DNA from: Caldilineaceae bacterium
Lineage (GTDB): Bacteria > Chloroflexota > Anaerolineae > Caldilineales > Caldilineaceae
Length of the DNA stretch: 64,000 nucleotides
NCBI GenBank assembly: GCA_019637695.1
Contig: JAHBVG010000016.1
Span: 34,145-98,144 of the forward strand
Direction of reading: 5' to 3'
A program made the position numbers and the translations under genes. Each line of letters begins with the position of its first letter. Position 1 is the stretch's first letter. Shown one piece after another: positions 1-14,318 of the stretch. A model generated the notes under the pieces. That model searched no databases. It was not told where the DNA came from and saw nothing but the letters and a program-made list of their open reading frames with translations.

Positions 1-1
1 A

Positions 2-1039
2 ATGAGACCCTCAAAAGCCAGTATCACCATTCGTGATGTGGCGTCTACGGCTGGTGTTTCTATCTCCACCGTGTCGCGCGTCCTCAATGATAAGGATGAC
101 GTAGCGCCCGAAACCGCCGCTACCGTGCGTCGTGTGATCGAGGAACTCGGCTATGCATCCAATATCGCTGCCCGCAGCCTGCGCAGCCGAACCACAGGTG
201 TGATTGGCTTGATTGTGCCGGATCTCTGGCATCCATTCACATCGTTGGTGATCAAAGGCGTCAGCCAATTTGTGGGCGCGAATGGATACGATCTACTGGC
301 TTACGCCAGCGCCAGCCGCAACGTGAATGCGCTGGTTAATTGGGAACAACAACTGGTTGCACGGCTCAATGGCAGCGTCACCGACGGCATCATTGTTGTC
401 ACGCCCAACGCCGCTGTCTACCGCACAGCCTTCCCAGTGGTGGCTGTGGACCCACACCAGTCGAATACAGATTTCCCAGCGGTGATCGCGACCAATTACC
501 AGGGCGTGATCGAAGCCATCTCTTATCTGCAAAATCTAGGCCATCGGCGCATTGGGTTTATCACAGGCCGGCCAGGCTTACAGAGCGCCATCCGCCGTTT
601 TGAAGGCTATTGTGATGGATTGGCGCAAGCTGGCACTCTTTTTGATCCTAATCTTGTCGTTACAGGCGATTATACCCAGTCTACTGGCGTTGATTGCGCG
701 CACCAGTTGTTGTCTTTGCCTGACCCGCCGACCGCCATTATGGCTGCCAACGACGAAACCGCGCTGGGGGTCTACGAGGCCGCCATCTCGCGCAATTTGC
801 GCATCCCAGCGGATCTTTCGGTTGTGGGTTTCGACAACACCGTTGAGAGCGCTCTCGTCGATCCTCCTTTGACTACCGTTGACCAATCCATCGAGCGGAT
901 GGGATGGTTGGCGGCTGAAATCGTAGTGAAGCTCATCCAGGGCGATCCCCTGGAGAGCCAGCTAAATAAAGTGCCAACCCGGCTGGTCATCCGCCAGTCG
1001 TGCCGGCAAATTGTTCCTATCTCATCACATCTTGAGTAA
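2..1039 (+). CDS. LacI-family transcriptional regulator
   Basis: DNA-binding repressor that probably controls the sugar importer directly downstream. Residues about 8-55 form the LacI helix-turn-helix and hinge (DVASTAGVSISTVSRVLND, then AARSLRS); the rest is a periplasmic-binding-protein-like effector domain, seen in GVIGLIVPDLWHPF near residue 65 and the late VVGFDN and PPLTTVDQ motifs. The length of 345 residues is usual. The ATG lies at the second base of the window, so its ribosome site cannot be seen, but the N-terminus aligns well with the family start. It lies 12 nt before the binding-protein gene, which suggests one transcript and auto-control together with the importer. The inducing sugar cannot be told from sequence. 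Confidence 0.9.
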   Translation: MRPSKASITIRDVASTAGVSISTVSRVLNDKDDVAPETAATVRRVIEELGYASNIAARSLRSRTTGVIGLIVPDLWHPFTSLVIKGVSQFVGANGYDLLAYASASRNVNALVNWEQQLVARLNGSVTDGIIVVTPNAAVYRTAFPVVAVDPHQSNTDFPAVIATNYQGVIEAISYLQNLGHRRIGFITGRPGLQSAIRRFEGYCDGLAQAGTLFDPNLVVTGDYTQSTGVDCAHQLLSLPDPPTAIMAANDETALGVYEAAISRNLRIPADLSVVGFDNTVESALVDPPLTTVDQSIERMGWLAAEIVVKLIQGDPLESQLNKVPTRLVIRQSCRQIVPISSHLE

Positions 1040-1051
1040 AAGGAGAAGAGG

Positions 1052-2998
1052 ATGAAACGCAACTTAATGATGCTGTTTGGACTTTTGTTGATTGTGAGCT
1101 TATTGGCGGCCTGTGGCGCGCCAGCCCCTGGGCCAGCAGCCCCCGCCGCCGATGCGCCCGCCGCTGCTGCCGATGCGCCCAGCGAGGGAATTGGCAACCT
1201 GCCCCGCAATGAAACCTTGATCGCCGATATCCTCACCGGCCGCGTCGGTTCTGCCGATGACTTCAACAACTGGGTCGGCTGGAAATGGCGCGACCGTGGT
1301 ATGCAGAACCTGGCCAACGAGCCGCTCTGGTCGGTCGATTTCGCTACCGGTGAGATCATCAACGGCCTGGCCGCCGGCGATCCCGTCTACAACGATGACT
1401 TCACCCAGGTGACGATTCCCCTGCGCGAGGGCGTGTTGTGGGATGACGGCGAGCCTTTCACCGCCGAGGATGTTGTCTTCACCGTTGAACTCCTCATGGC
1501 GCACACGGGCTTTGGCGACAACAGTTTCTTCGTCGAGAATGTAGCTTCGGTCTCTGCGCCGGACGATCACACAGTGGTCTTCGATCTGAACATCTCCAAT
1601 TCGCGCTTCCACACCCGCTTCCTGGACCGCTGGGGCGCTACCTGGATCATGCCCAAGCACATCTGGGAATCGGTGGAAGATCCGGTGACCTTCAAGTTCA
1701 ATCCCTTTGTAGGGACCGGCCCCTACAAGCTGCACAGCTTCGATCCCTCCGGCTTCTGGACGATCTGGGAGAAGCGCAGCGACTGGCAGAACAGCCCCAC
1801 TGGCATGATGTTCGGCGAGCCGAAACCGCGCTATATCATCTTCCAGTACTTTGCCAACGAGGGGGCCAAGATCCTGGCCCAGTTGACCCACCAGGCCGAC
1901 GTGGTGAATGTCTCGTCGGACGGGTTGCAGGCTGTGTTGGCCCAGTCCGATTCGTCACGCGCTTACCAACTCAACTGGCCTTATGTCGTCAACAACGATC
2001 CAGCGCAGACCGGTATCAGCTTCAACACGGCACGCGCGCCCTATGATAACCGCGACGTGCGCTGGGCGCTCTTGCTGGCTATCGACATCGGCGAGTACAT
2101 GGGCATGGCCGTGGATGGTACAGGCGCGCTCAGTCCGGTCCATATCCCCTCGCTCTCCAACTATCCAGACGATTTCATCAAACCGATGATCCCCTGGTTG
2201 GAGGAATTCACCCTGGATCTGGGCAACGGCGAAACCTTCCAGCCCTTCGATCCGGACGCCTCGCAGCGAATTGTCCAGTATGCTCAGTCTCGCGGTTATT
2301 CCGTTCCTGAAGATCCGGCCGAGCAGGCGCGGCTCTTTGGTCATGGCTGGTACAAATACGCCCCAGATGTGGCCGAGAAGCTGTTGATCAACAATGGCTT
2401 CAGCCGCAACAACAATGGACGCTGGCTGCTGCCCGACGGCTCTCCGTGGCAGATCCGATGTCTGACCGGCACGCAGTTGGCGACGGACATGGGCGCGCGT
2501 AACTGTGTGGCCGCGGTGCAGCAATGGCGCAATTTCGGCATCGATGCCGAGGTCTACTCCTCTGAGGCGGCTGCCAGCCTCCAGGCCACCGGCGACTATG
2601 ATGTGAGCAGCGCATGGCCGGCGCAGGAACCCTGGGGCGCAGGGCCGGATCTCTACCGTGTCCTCAATCACTTTAACTCCGAGTACATGAAGCCGTTGGG
2701 CGAAACCAACAGCGGCCACAACTCCCGCTGGTCCAGCCCAGAGATGGACGATGTGATCGAGCAACTGCGCCTGACCGACCCAACCGACCATGACGCCACC
2801 GTCGCGGTCGGCATCGAGGGTCTCAAGATCGCCGTCACCGAGCTACCGGGTATTCCCACCTTTGGCTATGTGGGCTTCATCGCCTGGGACCAGACCTATT
2901 GGACCAATTGGCCTGGTTCGGAAAACCCCTATACCCAGCCTTACACTCACTGGGGACCGTTTAAGTACATGACGCCGTTCCTGGAACCGGCGCAGTAA
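1052..2998 (+). CDS. ABC importer substrate-binding lipoprotein, SBP_bac_5 (DppA/OppA) family
   Basis: Extracytoplasmic solute receptor of a peptide/oligosaccharide-type ABC importer. A signal peptide (residues 1-20) ends in a lipobox with Cys21 (LLAAC), followed by an Ala/Pro-rich tether to about residue 47 and a long SBP_bac_5 body; 648 residues is on the long side for the family. AAAGGAGAAGAGG before the ATG is a good ribosome site. Although the family is named for peptides, many members in soil and thermophilic bacteria carry oligosaccharides. The LacI gene upstream and the beta-glycosidase downstream point to a plant-type oligosaccharide here, which is an inference from neighbours. It begins the importer operon running to about 6968. 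Confidence 0.9.
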   Translation: MKRNLMMLFGLLLIVSLLAACGAPAPGPAAPAADAPAAAADAPSEGIGNLPRNETLIADILTGRVGSADDFNNWVGWKWRDRGMQNLANEPLWSVDFATGEIINGLAAGDPVYNDDFTQVTIPLREGVLWDDGEPFTAEDVVFTVELLMAHTGFGDNSFFVENVASVSAPDDHTVVFDLNISNSRFHTRFLDRWGATWIMPKHIWESVEDPVTFKFNPFVGTGPYKLHSFDPSGFWTIWEKRSDWQNSPTGMMFGEPKPRYIIFQYFANEGAKILAQLTHQADVVNVSSDGLQAVLAQSDSSRAYQLNWPYVVNNDPAQTGISFNTARAPYDNRDVRWALLLAIDIGEYMGMAVDGTGALSPVHIPSLSNYPDDFIKPMIPWLEEFTLDLGNGETFQPFDPDASQRIVQYAQSRGYSVPEDPAEQARLFGHGWYKYAPDVAEKLLINNGFSRNNNGRWLLPDGSPWQIRCLTGTQLATDMGARNCVAAVQQWRNFGIDAEVYSSEAAASLQATGDYDVSSAWPAQEPWGAGPDLYRVLNHFNSEYMKPLGETNSGHNSRWSSPEMDDVIEQLRLTDPTDHDATVAVGIEGLKIAVTELPGIPTFGYVGFIAWDQTYWTNWPGSENPYTQPYTHWGPFKYMTPFLEPAQ

Positions 2999-3001
2999 TG
3001 T

Positions 3002-3130
3002 GACTGGGGATGGGTGATTGGTGATTGGGATCGTGTGTAGGAGCTGATGGAATGATGGGATGATGGCTGTTGCAGTTCATCATCCCATCATCAATCCCCA
3101 GTCCCCAATCCCCAGTCCCCATTCACCATC
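3002..3130. repeat. Heptad-repeat (CCCCART) inverted element
   Basis: Intergenic block between the binding-protein and permease genes. Its right part is a run of 7-mers of the type CCCCAGT/CCCCAAT and its left part has the reverse complement GGGGATG/TGATTGG. The centre is a perfect 13-bp inverted repeat (3053-3065 with 3078-3090, 12-nt loop). It resembles the short tandemly repeated repetitive sequences known from filamentous cyanobacteria. Related blocks occur elsewhere in the window. Confidence 0.75.
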
Positions 3131-3150
3131 CTCTACAGGAGAATCGCCGC

Positions 3151-4155
<1,005 letters not shown>

Positions 4156-4169
4156 GGAGTGCGGACAGG

Positions 4170-6957
<2,788 letters not shown>

Positions 6958-6968
<11 letters not shown>

Positions 6969-7062
6969 TGCGTAATGAGTACGTAGAGACTCAACCATAA
7001 CAAGAGTCTCTTTGTCCGTTTGGTTACTCAGCAAGATCTACTCATTACTTATTACTCGTTAC
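6958..7062. repeat. Imperfect inverted repeat with inner hairpin after importer operon
   Basis: Outer arms of about 24 bp (6958-6981 and 7039-7062) are rich in ATTACTCATTAC-type words and are imperfect reverse complements. An inner perfect 8-bp stem AGAGACTC/GAGTCTCT (6985-6992 and 7004-7011) is followed by a short T run. The inner hairpin could act as a weak terminator or as an mRNA-stabilising structure between the importer and the GH3 gene. The start of the repeat overlaps the last codons of the ATPase gene. Confidence 0.5.
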
Positions 7063-7084
7063 TTCCCCCAAAGGCGGTGAAACC

Positions 7085-9457
7085 ATGACAGCTACAATCG
7101 ATACCCCTCTCTATGGCGACGCGCAGCGCTCCGTTGAGGAACGCGTCGACGATCTCTTGGGCCGCATGACGCTGGCCGAGAAGATCGCGCAATTGGGCAG
7201 CCTCTGGGTCTATGAAATTCAGGACGATGACCAATCGCTGTCGCGCACACGTTTGGACGCGCGCTTGGGCGAAGGCATCGGCCAGATCACGCGGCTGGCG
7301 GGCGGCAGCAGCCTCGGCCCGGTGCAGACAGCGCAGCTTGCCAATGCCATCCAACGTTATTTTGTGGAAGAGACGCGGCTGGGCATCCCTGCCCTGATCC
7401 ACGATGAGTGTTGTAGTGGATTCCTTGCCAACGGCGCTACCAACTTTCCGCAAATCATCGGCCTTGCCAGCACCTGGGAACCGGCGCTCGCCAGCAAGAT
7501 GACGCGTATCATCCGCCAGCAGATGCGCGCCGTGGGCGTCCATCATGGATTGGCGCCGGTGCTCGACATCGCCCGCGATCCGCGCTGGGGACGCACCGAA
7601 GAGACCTTCGGCGAAGATCCCTGCCTGACCGCAGCTATGGGCGTGGCCTATATTGAAGGATTGCAGGGCGAAGATTGGTCCGACGGGGTGATGGCGACGG
7701 GCAAACATTTTGTCGGCTACAGCGCCTCCGAGGGTGGACTTAACTGGGCACCGGCGCACATCCCTGCGCGTGAACTGCGCGAAGTCCATCTGCTCCCCTT
7801 TGAGGCGGCGGTGAAAGCGGCCAAGCTGGCGTCGATGATGCCCGCCTACCACGAAATCGACGGCGAGCCATGTAGCAGCTCCCGCCAGTTGATGACGGAG
7901 ATTCTGCGCGAGGAGTGGGGCTTCGACGGCCTGGTCGTCTCGGATTACATGGCGATCAACCAGTTGTGCAATTATCACCGGCTGGCGCGGGACAAGGCCC
8001 ACGCCGCCCGGTTGGCCCTGGAAGCGGGCATGGATCTGGAACTGCCCAGTGTCGACGCCTTCGGTCAACCCCTGCTCGACGCGGTCGCTGCCGGCGAGAT
8101 CGACGAATCGTTGATCGACCGCTCGGTGCGCCGTGTGCTGGCGGCCAAGTTTGCCTTTGGCCTTTTCGAGCAGCCCTACGTGGATGCGGACAAAGTTCTC
8201 GCTGTCTTCGACACACCGACGCAGCGCGAAGTGGCGCGCGAGATCGCGCGCAAATCCGTTGTACTGCTCAAGAATGAAGGCGATCTGCTGCCTCTTCCCA
8301 AAGGGTTATCGTCGATTGCTGTCATCGGCCCCAACGCCGACGACACACGCAATCTGTTGGGCGATTACGCCTATCCTGCCCACATCGAGACGCTGATCAC
8401 CTTCAAGAAATTGGGCTTTTCGCAGCATCCCCTGCCCGATTCGCTGGAATTGGTGGACGACTACGCCTCGATGATCAGCGTGGTCGAGGCTATCCGTCGC
8501 GCGGTTTCGTCCGATACCCAGGTCCATTACGCCAAAGGGTGCGCCGTCAACTCGGATTCCACCGAGGACTTCGCCGAGGCCGTGGACGCGGCAAAGCGGG
8601 CAGAGATTGCAGTCGTCGTCGTCGGGGACAAGGCTGGCCTCACCCCCGATTGCACCTCTGGCGAGTTCCGTGACAGCGCACACCTCACCCTGCCCGGCGT
8701 GCAGCGGCAGTTGGTGGAAGCGATCCTCGCCACCGGCACACCGGTGGTGCTGTTGTTGGTAGCCGGTCGTCCGTATACCCTCACCGGATTGGTGGAGCGC
8801 AGCCAGGCCGTTCTGCACGCATGGCTACCCGGCGCAGAAGGCGCGCCCGCCCTGGCCGAGATCCTTTTTGGCAATGTCAACCCCAGCGGTAAATTGCCCA
8901 TCACCTATCCGCGCAGTGTGGGGCAGGTCCCGCTCTTCTATGCGCACCGACCATCGGGGGCAAAGTCCTTCTTCTATGGGCCGTACACTGACGAGAGCAA
9001 CACACCGCTCTTCCCCTTTGGCTTTGGCCTGAGCTACACCCGCTTCGCCTTCGAGAATCTGCGCGTCAGCCCGGCAGAGATCCCCGCGAATGGTGCGGTG
9101 AGCATCGCCGTGGATGTGGTCAACACGGGGGAACGCGCCGGCGACGAAATCGTGCAGCTTTACACGCGCACCGACGGCGCCAGCGTCACCCGTCCTGTAC
9201 AGGAATTGCGCGGCTTCGTACGCGTCCCCTTGCAGGCGGGAGAGCGTAAAACCGTGACCTTTGAACTTTCCGCAGAGCAGCTTGCGTACTACGATGGAGC
9301 GATGCAATTGGCCGTCGAACCTGCCACTGTGCAGGTGATGGTGGGCAACTCCGCGCATCACCTGCTGCTGACCGGCGCGTTTGCCATCAGCGGCGAGAAG
9401 CGGATCTTGAAGCAGCGCAACACCTTTGTCACAAGTGTCACTGTGCGGAAGGGTTGA
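7085..9457 (+). CDS. Glycoside hydrolase family 3 beta-glycosidase
   Basis: Hydrolyses terminal beta-linked sugars from oligosaccharides, most likely as a beta-glucosidase or beta-xylosidase. The GH3 N-domain holds DPRWGRTEETFGEDP (165-179), KHFVGY (207-212) and the catalytic nucleophile Asp287 in VVSDYMAI. The GH3 C-domain spans roughly residues 370-600 and a fibronectin-III-like domain (GDEIVQLYTR, ELRGF) closes the 790-residue protein. There is no signal peptide, so it acts on sugars already imported, matching its place after the importer. The ATG follows AAAGGCGGTGAAACC. Glucosidase versus xylosidase specificity cannot be decided by reading. Confidence 0.93.
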   Translation: MTATIDTPLYGDAQRSVEERVDDLLGRMTLAEKIAQLGSLWVYEIQDDDQSLSRTRLDARLGEGIGQITRLAGGSSLGPVQTAQLANAIQRYFVEETRLGIPALIHDECCSGFLANGATNFPQIIGLASTWEPALASKMTRIIRQQMRAVGVHHGLAPVLDIARDPRWGRTEETFGEDPCLTAAMGVAYIEGLQGEDWSDGVMATGKHFVGYSASEGGLNWAPAHIPARELREVHLLPFEAAVKAAKLASMMPAYHEIDGEPCSSSRQLMTEILREEWGFDGLVVSDYMAINQLCNYHRLARDKAHAARLALEAGMDLELPSVDAFGQPLLDAVAAGEIDESLIDRSVRRVLAAKFAFGLFEQPYVDADKVLAVFDTPTQREVAREIARKSVVLLKNEGDLLPLPKGLSSIAVIGPNADDTRNLLGDYAYPAHIETLITFKKLGFSQHPLPDSLELVDDYASMISVVEAIRRAVSSDTQVHYAKGCAVNSDSTEDFAEAVDAAKRAEIAVVVVGDKAGLTPDCTSGEFRDSAHLTLPGVQRQLVEAILATGTPVVLLLVAGRPYTLTGLVERSQAVLHAWLPGAEGAPALAEILFGNVNPSGKLPITYPRSVGQVPLFYAHRPSGAKSFFYGPYTDESNTPLFPFGFGLSYTRFAFENLRVSPAEIPANGAVSIAVDVVNTGERAGDEIVQLYTRTDGASVTRPVQELRGFVRVPLQAGERKTVTFELSAEQLAYYDGAMQLAVEPATVQVMVGNSAHHLLLTGAFAISGEKRILKQRNTFVTSVTVRKG

Positions 9458-9472
9458 TCTAGATTTCGACAA

Positions 9473-9561
9473 ACGTAGTTACAAACCGCACGGTCTCCAT
9501 CAGAGGAAGCCGTGCGGTTTGTAACCGCACCTACAGATTCCGCACTATCGTTGACCAATAC
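9473..9561. repeat. Interspersed inverted repeat, family 2, copy A
   Basis: ACGTAG, then a perfect 15-bp inverted repeat (9479-9493 with 9510-9524, words TTACAAACCGCACGG and its complement), then CCTACAGAT and TTGACCAATACA. The same order of words recurs at 17907-17995, so this is a dispersed element and not just a terminator. It lies directly after the GH3 gene and could also stop its transcript. Confidence 0.7.
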
Positions 9562-9584
9562 AAAAAAGTAAGAAAGAGCATAAT

Positions 9585-9613
9585 TTGACGAAAAAAGAGG
9601 GGATTGATATACT
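9585..9613 (+). promoter_or_regulatory. Sigma70-type promoter of tRNA-Ala(CGC)
   Basis: TTGACG, 17 bp, TATACT, which predicts a start near 9620, about 19 nt ahead of the mature tRNA. Confidence 0.7.
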
Positions 9614-9638
9614 TCTTCTGTTGCCCAGGCGCAAACTT

Positions 9639-9711
<73 letters not shown>

Positions 9712-9760
9712 CTCTCACTGTTAATGGACGAGATCTGAAGCCGGAAAACAGGCTCGACAT

Positions 9761-9789
9761 TTGACAGAAATGAGTCACTACGATAGACT
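9761..9789 (+). promoter_or_regulatory. Sigma70-type promoter of tRNA-Ala(GGC)
   Basis: TTGACA, 17 bp, TAGACT, predicting a start near 9796 and a leader of about 22 nt. The second tRNA is therefore probably transcribed on its own. Confidence 0.68.
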
Positions 9790-9817
9790 GCTTTGGATGT
9801 AGGGCAATTGAAAACGA

Positions 9818-9890
<73 letters not shown>

Positions 9891-9894
9891 CCTC

Positions 9895-9923
9895 AAGGAT
9901 CGGTTCAATGAGCCGGTCCTTTT
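9895..9923 (+). terminator. Rho-independent terminator after tRNA-Ala(GGC)
   Basis: Stem AAGGATCGG with CCGGTCCTT (one G:U pair), loop TTCAATGAG-like, followed by TTT. It directly follows the tRNA. Confidence 0.7.
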
Positions 9924-9950
9924 GTATTGGGAAAATCTTCGCATCCTCTC

Positions 9951-10002
9951 TTGCACCTTTTTCCTTTCCCCTGTATGATTGCAGTTAGTCTAAACTGTTT
10001 AG
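9951..10002 (+). promoter_or_regulatory. Promoter of rph-lacI with operator-like palindrome
   Basis: TTGCAC (9951-9956), 17 bp, TATGAT (9974-9979) gives a start near 9986. A perfect 13-bp palindrome CTAAACTGTTTAG (9990-10002) sits just after the predicted start, a classic place for a repressor site. The LacI protein coded by the second gene of this unit is one candidate binder, but the palindrome lacks the central CG common in LacI sites. Confidence 0.5.
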
Positions 10003-10056
10003 TCTTCATCGATCTGCCACTTATTCCCCTTGGGTAACACAGAAAGGATCCCCACC

Positions 10057-10785
10057 TTGTCTAAGGCCGAACGTACTCCTGATCAACTGCGTCCCGTTAC
10101 CTTTGAATTGGATTACACCATGTATGCCGAAGGATCGGTGCTGATCAGCATGGGCAACACCAAAGTCCTTTGCACGGCGACAGTAGACGAGAGCCTACCG
10201 CGCTGGCTGCATCGTTCCAACCCGCGCCACGGGTGGGTTACCGCGGAATATGCCATGTTGCCCCGCAGCACTCAGGAACGAGTTCAACGCGAGATCAGTT
10301 ATCCGAAGGGGAGGACGCAGGAGATCAGACGCCTGATTTCACGATGCCTGCGCGGCGCCGTAGATCTGCAAAAGTTGGGCGATCGTCAAATCATCATCGA
10401 CTGTGACGTCTTACAGGCCGATGGCGGCACGCGTACGGCGTCGATCACCGGCGGTTATGTGGCACTGGCGATGGCCGTCAAACGGCTCGAAGCTAAGAAA
10501 AAAGTCCCCGCGGGGACACTCCAACAGGCCATTGCGGCGGTGAGCGTTGGGCTGGTCAACGGTAAAGCGGTACTTGATCTGGATTATGGCTTGGACCAGA
10601 AGGCCGATGTCGATTTCAATGTAGCCATGACAGAGAGCGGCCAGTTTATGGAGGTGCAAGGCACGGCAGAAGGCAAATCGTTTAGCCGGGCTGCGCTCAA
10701 TGCCATGTTGCTGCTGGCCGAGATGGGCATTTCAGAGTTGATCCAAAAACAGAAGCAAATCCTGGAAAGCGCCGGATTTGGCTGA
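10057..10785 (+). CDS. rph: Ribonuclease PH
   Basis: Phosphorolytic 3'-5' exoribonuclease that trims tRNA 3' ends. It fits the preceding tRNA-Ala genes, which lack CCA. Conserved family segments include GWVTAEYAMLPRST, GRTQEIRRLISRCLR, IIIDCDVLQADGGTRTASI and the metal-site region LDLDYGLDQKADVDFN, then QGTAEG. The start taken is a TTG 8 nt after AGAAAGGA; an upstream TTG in frame adds nine unrelated residues and lacks a ribosome site. With the chosen start the protein is 242 residues, the usual length. A LacI gene follows after 26 nt, an unusual partner for a tRNA-processing enzyme. Confidence 0.93.
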   Translation: MSKAERTPDQLRPVTFELDYTMYAEGSVLISMGNTKVLCTATVDESLPRWLHRSNPRHGWVTAEYAMLPRSTQERVQREISYPKGRTQEIRRLISRCLRGAVDLQKLGDRQIIIDCDVLQADGGTRTASITGGYVALAMAVKRLEAKKKVPAGTLQQAIAAVSVGLVNGKAVLDLDYGLDQKADVDFNVAMTESGQFMEVQGTAEGKSFSRAALNAMLLLAEMGISELIQKQKQILESAGFG

Positions 10786-10811
10786 TCTTACCTACGGGGA
10801 GGGAGGGTGCA

Positions 10812-11837
10812 ATGGCAAAGAAGAAACGGATCACATTGCGCGATGTTGCCAGACATGCAGGCGTATCGCCGACTGCGGTTTCCTTCGCTTACAACGCCCC
10901 ACATCAATTAAGTCAGATTACGCGGGAACGTATTCTAGAAACCGCGGCAGAGTTGGGCTATCAACCGCACCCGGTGGCGCGCACCTTGGCCACAGGGCGT
11001 ACGCACACCATTGGGTTGGTGGTGCCAACCGGGTTGAACTGGCTGCTACACGATCCATTTTTTAGCATTGTGCTGGGCGAAGTTGGGGCGGTGTGCGATG
11101 AGTTCAAAATGCGGATCACGCTGGTGCCAGCGCCGGGAGAGGTATCCCCAACGGCGCTGGCAACGATTGCAGCCGATGGATTCCTGGTATTCGCCCTTCA
11201 TCGCGATCACCCTTTGGGCGCAGCCGTCGAGCGGACGAGTCGCCCTGTGGTGATGATCAACGGTGACGAGAAGTTAGCCGTGCCTATGTTCAATTTAGAT
11301 GACATCGGTGGGGCCTATCGAGCGGCAAAATATCTGATCCACAAAGGACACCGCCATATTGCCGTCGCCACGTTAGGTCCTCGCGCCGACGGTGTAGTGA
11401 TCCCCAGCATGGAGCGACGGCTAGAGGGTTATCGTCAAGCGGTAGCCGACGCTGGGTTACCGCCGGAAACGCTCCAGATTGTCTATACCCCTGGCCTGCT
11501 TTCAACAGGGCATGAGAGCTTTCAGAAGATCTGGTCACTGCGGCCTCGCCCCACGGCTGTCCTCTGTGTGAGCGACGTGCGCGCCCTGGGCATCCTGGGG
11601 GGAGCGCGCAAAGAACACATCCACGTGCCCGATGACCTGGCCGTAGTCGGCTTTGATGGGTTACCCGAAGCGGCTGTCTCAATTCCGCCGTTGACAACGG
11701 TTCAGCACGATGTCGCAAGCCGGGTACAACGGGCGCTTTCCATGCTCTTTGGGTTGATCAATGACCAGATCGGCGAAGCAGACTTGACCTATCGGCATAT
11801 TACACCGGTTGAAATGGTCGTGCGCGAGAGCGCATAA
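10812..11837 (+). CDS. LacI-family transcriptional regulator
   Basis: Sugar-type repressor of 341 residues. The helix-turn-helix is DVARHAGVSPTAVSFAYNAP (about residues 10-29) and the hinge region PHPVARTLATG; the effector domain shows TIGLVVPTGLN, GHRHIAVATLG, and VVGFDGLPEA with PPLTTVQHD. In the recognition helix the usual VSRVLN is changed to VSFAYN, so its operator should differ from those of the other LacI proteins here. GGGAGGGTGCA precedes the ATG. It shares a transcript with rph and converges on the DUF58 gene, whose stop is only 7 nt away. No sugar gene adjoins it, so its targets lie elsewhere or at its own promoter. Confidence 0.9.
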   Translation: MAKKKRITLRDVARHAGVSPTAVSFAYNAPHQLSQITRERILETAAELGYQPHPVARTLATGRTHTIGLVVPTGLNWLLHDPFFSIVLGEVGAVCDEFKMRITLVPAPGEVSPTALATIAADGFLVFALHRDHPLGAAVERTSRPVVMINGDEKLAVPMFNLDDIGGAYRAAKYLIHKGHRHIAVATLGPRADGVVIPSMERRLEGYRQAVADAGLPPETLQIVYTPGLLSTGHESFQKIWSLRPRPTAVLCVSDVRALGILGGARKEHIHVPDDLAVVGFDGLPEAAVSIPPLTTVQHDVASRVQRALSMLFGLINDQIGEADLTYRHITPVEMVVRESA

Positions 11838-11844
11838 GCTCGGA

Positions 11845-13154
11845 TCAGCGGACACGATAAGGGCGCGAGGATCTCTCGACAACCTGGCCGGAGTGGCTAA
11901 GCGCCTGATCGATGGCATCTCCCTGGCGAATGTGGTAGGTAGGTACATTGATCAGCCGCAGTTCGTGGTGCAATTCCTCGTAAGAAGCCCTCAGCCCAAA
12001 ACTTGTCCCATCGAGCAGCACAGCAATGCTATTGACACCGCGCCGCCGCATTTCGCGCAAAGAACGCGCCCATGTCGGGCTGGGATCAGCGGTAATGGCG
12101 AGGATCGTGGTGTTGCGGTTGAGGCGCACCCCTTCGGTTGCCAATACCTGCGCCAGTGGCATTTCCCCTACCGATTCCACCACCGCCAATGCCTCTAAGA
12201 TTTTGCGAATCTGGCGCTCTCCGCGATCCGTTTGGAGAAGGTAGCGACTCTCTGCCTGCCAGATCATCCCCACAGAACGATTGCGCAGAAGAAAGTAACG
12301 AGCCAGGCTGGCGGCAGCCGTGACGGCATATTCGGTGGTGCTAGGCGGAATGAGAATTGTGCGCTCTCGCTTACGGGCGTAAGCCAGGGAAAAGATCGAG
12401 ACTTCTGGGCGCTCGGGCCGCCAGGGCAGCGCGCTGTACGCGCCGCGAAAAAGATCAAGGAAGATCCAGATATCGGCGGAGGGATCCAGCTCGAACTCTT
12501 TGGTGATCAAACGACCTGTGCGGGCAGTACTCAACCAGTGGATGCGGTTGAAGCTATCCCCCGGCGCATACTCACGGATGCCAGAGACGTTGGTCGTGAG
12601 GTATTGAGCGCGGCGGCTGAGTGCTTCCCCACCGGCAAGGTCGGCGATAGGTGGGCGAAACGCCGTCAACTCGACGACGGCAGGGTAGATGACCAGAGAG
12701 CTGGTATACGAAAGTTCCTGACTGACCGAGAAGAGCCCCAATGGATCCCCGCTGTGCAGGCTCAAGGGGCCGAGTCGATAGTAGCCGCGCTGTTGGCAGA
12801 GGGTGCGCACCTGCCAGCGCTGGGTAGCGCGCCCCTGTAAACCACTGATCACCTGGCTTACATCGTGGAAAGGGATGGTGGAGTAGTCGCGCAGTTCGAG
12901 CCAGAGTTTGGGCAGACGGCTACGGTTGCGTACTTCCAGCGTCTCTTCAAAGAATTCACCAACCTGGCTGCGACGGGCGCGGGTGTAGCGATTGATTTGA
13001 ACGAAGCGGATGCTCGTCCACGCCCAGAGGTAGCTCAACAGAAAGATGGCGCTGAGCAGATAGGCAATGTTGAACGCCAGTTCGCGCCCACTATTGAAGG
13101 CGAAGATCCAGGCTAAGATCACCGCTCCCAGCAAGAAGAAGGATCGCGTTGACA

Positions 13155-13155
<1 letters not shown>
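11845..13155 (-). CDS. DUF58 domain protein, membrane anchored
   Basis: 436-residue protein of the DUF58 family, which pairs with MoxR-type AAA ATPases. Two N-terminal membrane segments cover about residues 5-50. The DUF58 signature is the stretch around GIREYAPGDSFNRIHW followed by STARTGRLITKEFE, and the C-terminal part resembles a von Willebrand A fold (IWIFLDL). The start ATG overlaps the stop of the MoxR gene by one base (TGATG), so the two are translationally coupled. A transglutaminase-like third gene, common in this context, is absent. The exact role is not established; related pairs are thought to act in envelope protein maturation or stress response. Confidence 0.87.
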
Positions 13156-14108
<953 letters not shown>

Positions 14109-14129
14109 GGAAACTCCTTGATGGTGATC

Positions 14130-14253
14130 AGGGATTGGGGACCGGGGACCGGGAAAAGAATTTCTAATCGCTCAATCGCCTAATCTCGTCAACGTGAGAT
14201 TAAGCAATTAAGCGATTTCAGAAACTCAACCCGATCTCCGGTCCCCAATCCCT
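14130..14253. repeat. Heptad-arm inverted element, copy 2
   Basis: Perfect 16-bp outer arms (14130-14145 AGGGATTGGGGACCGG; 14238-14253 its complement) made of GGGGAxx heptads. An imperfect inner inverted repeat carries TTTCTAATCGCT and AGCGATTTCAGAAA around a short GTCAAC loop. The same inner and outer words form the element at 26471-26733. It fills the gap between the MoxR and thioesterase genes. Confidence 0.75.
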
Positions 14254-14318
14254 TTCATAAACACGTCTCGATTATGGCGATCCTGCTCTGTACTTGTTGT
14301 ACGGCAGGCTACAGAGAT

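Noticed and set aside
1100..1891. 263-codon open frame antisense to the binding-protein gene
   Set aside because: High-GC codon bias of the real gene keeps the complementary frame open; no recognisable domain.
3100..3120. Possible CRISPR-like array from regularly spaced CCCC words
   Set aside because: Units are 7 bp and directly tandem with no unique spacers; no cas genes in the window.
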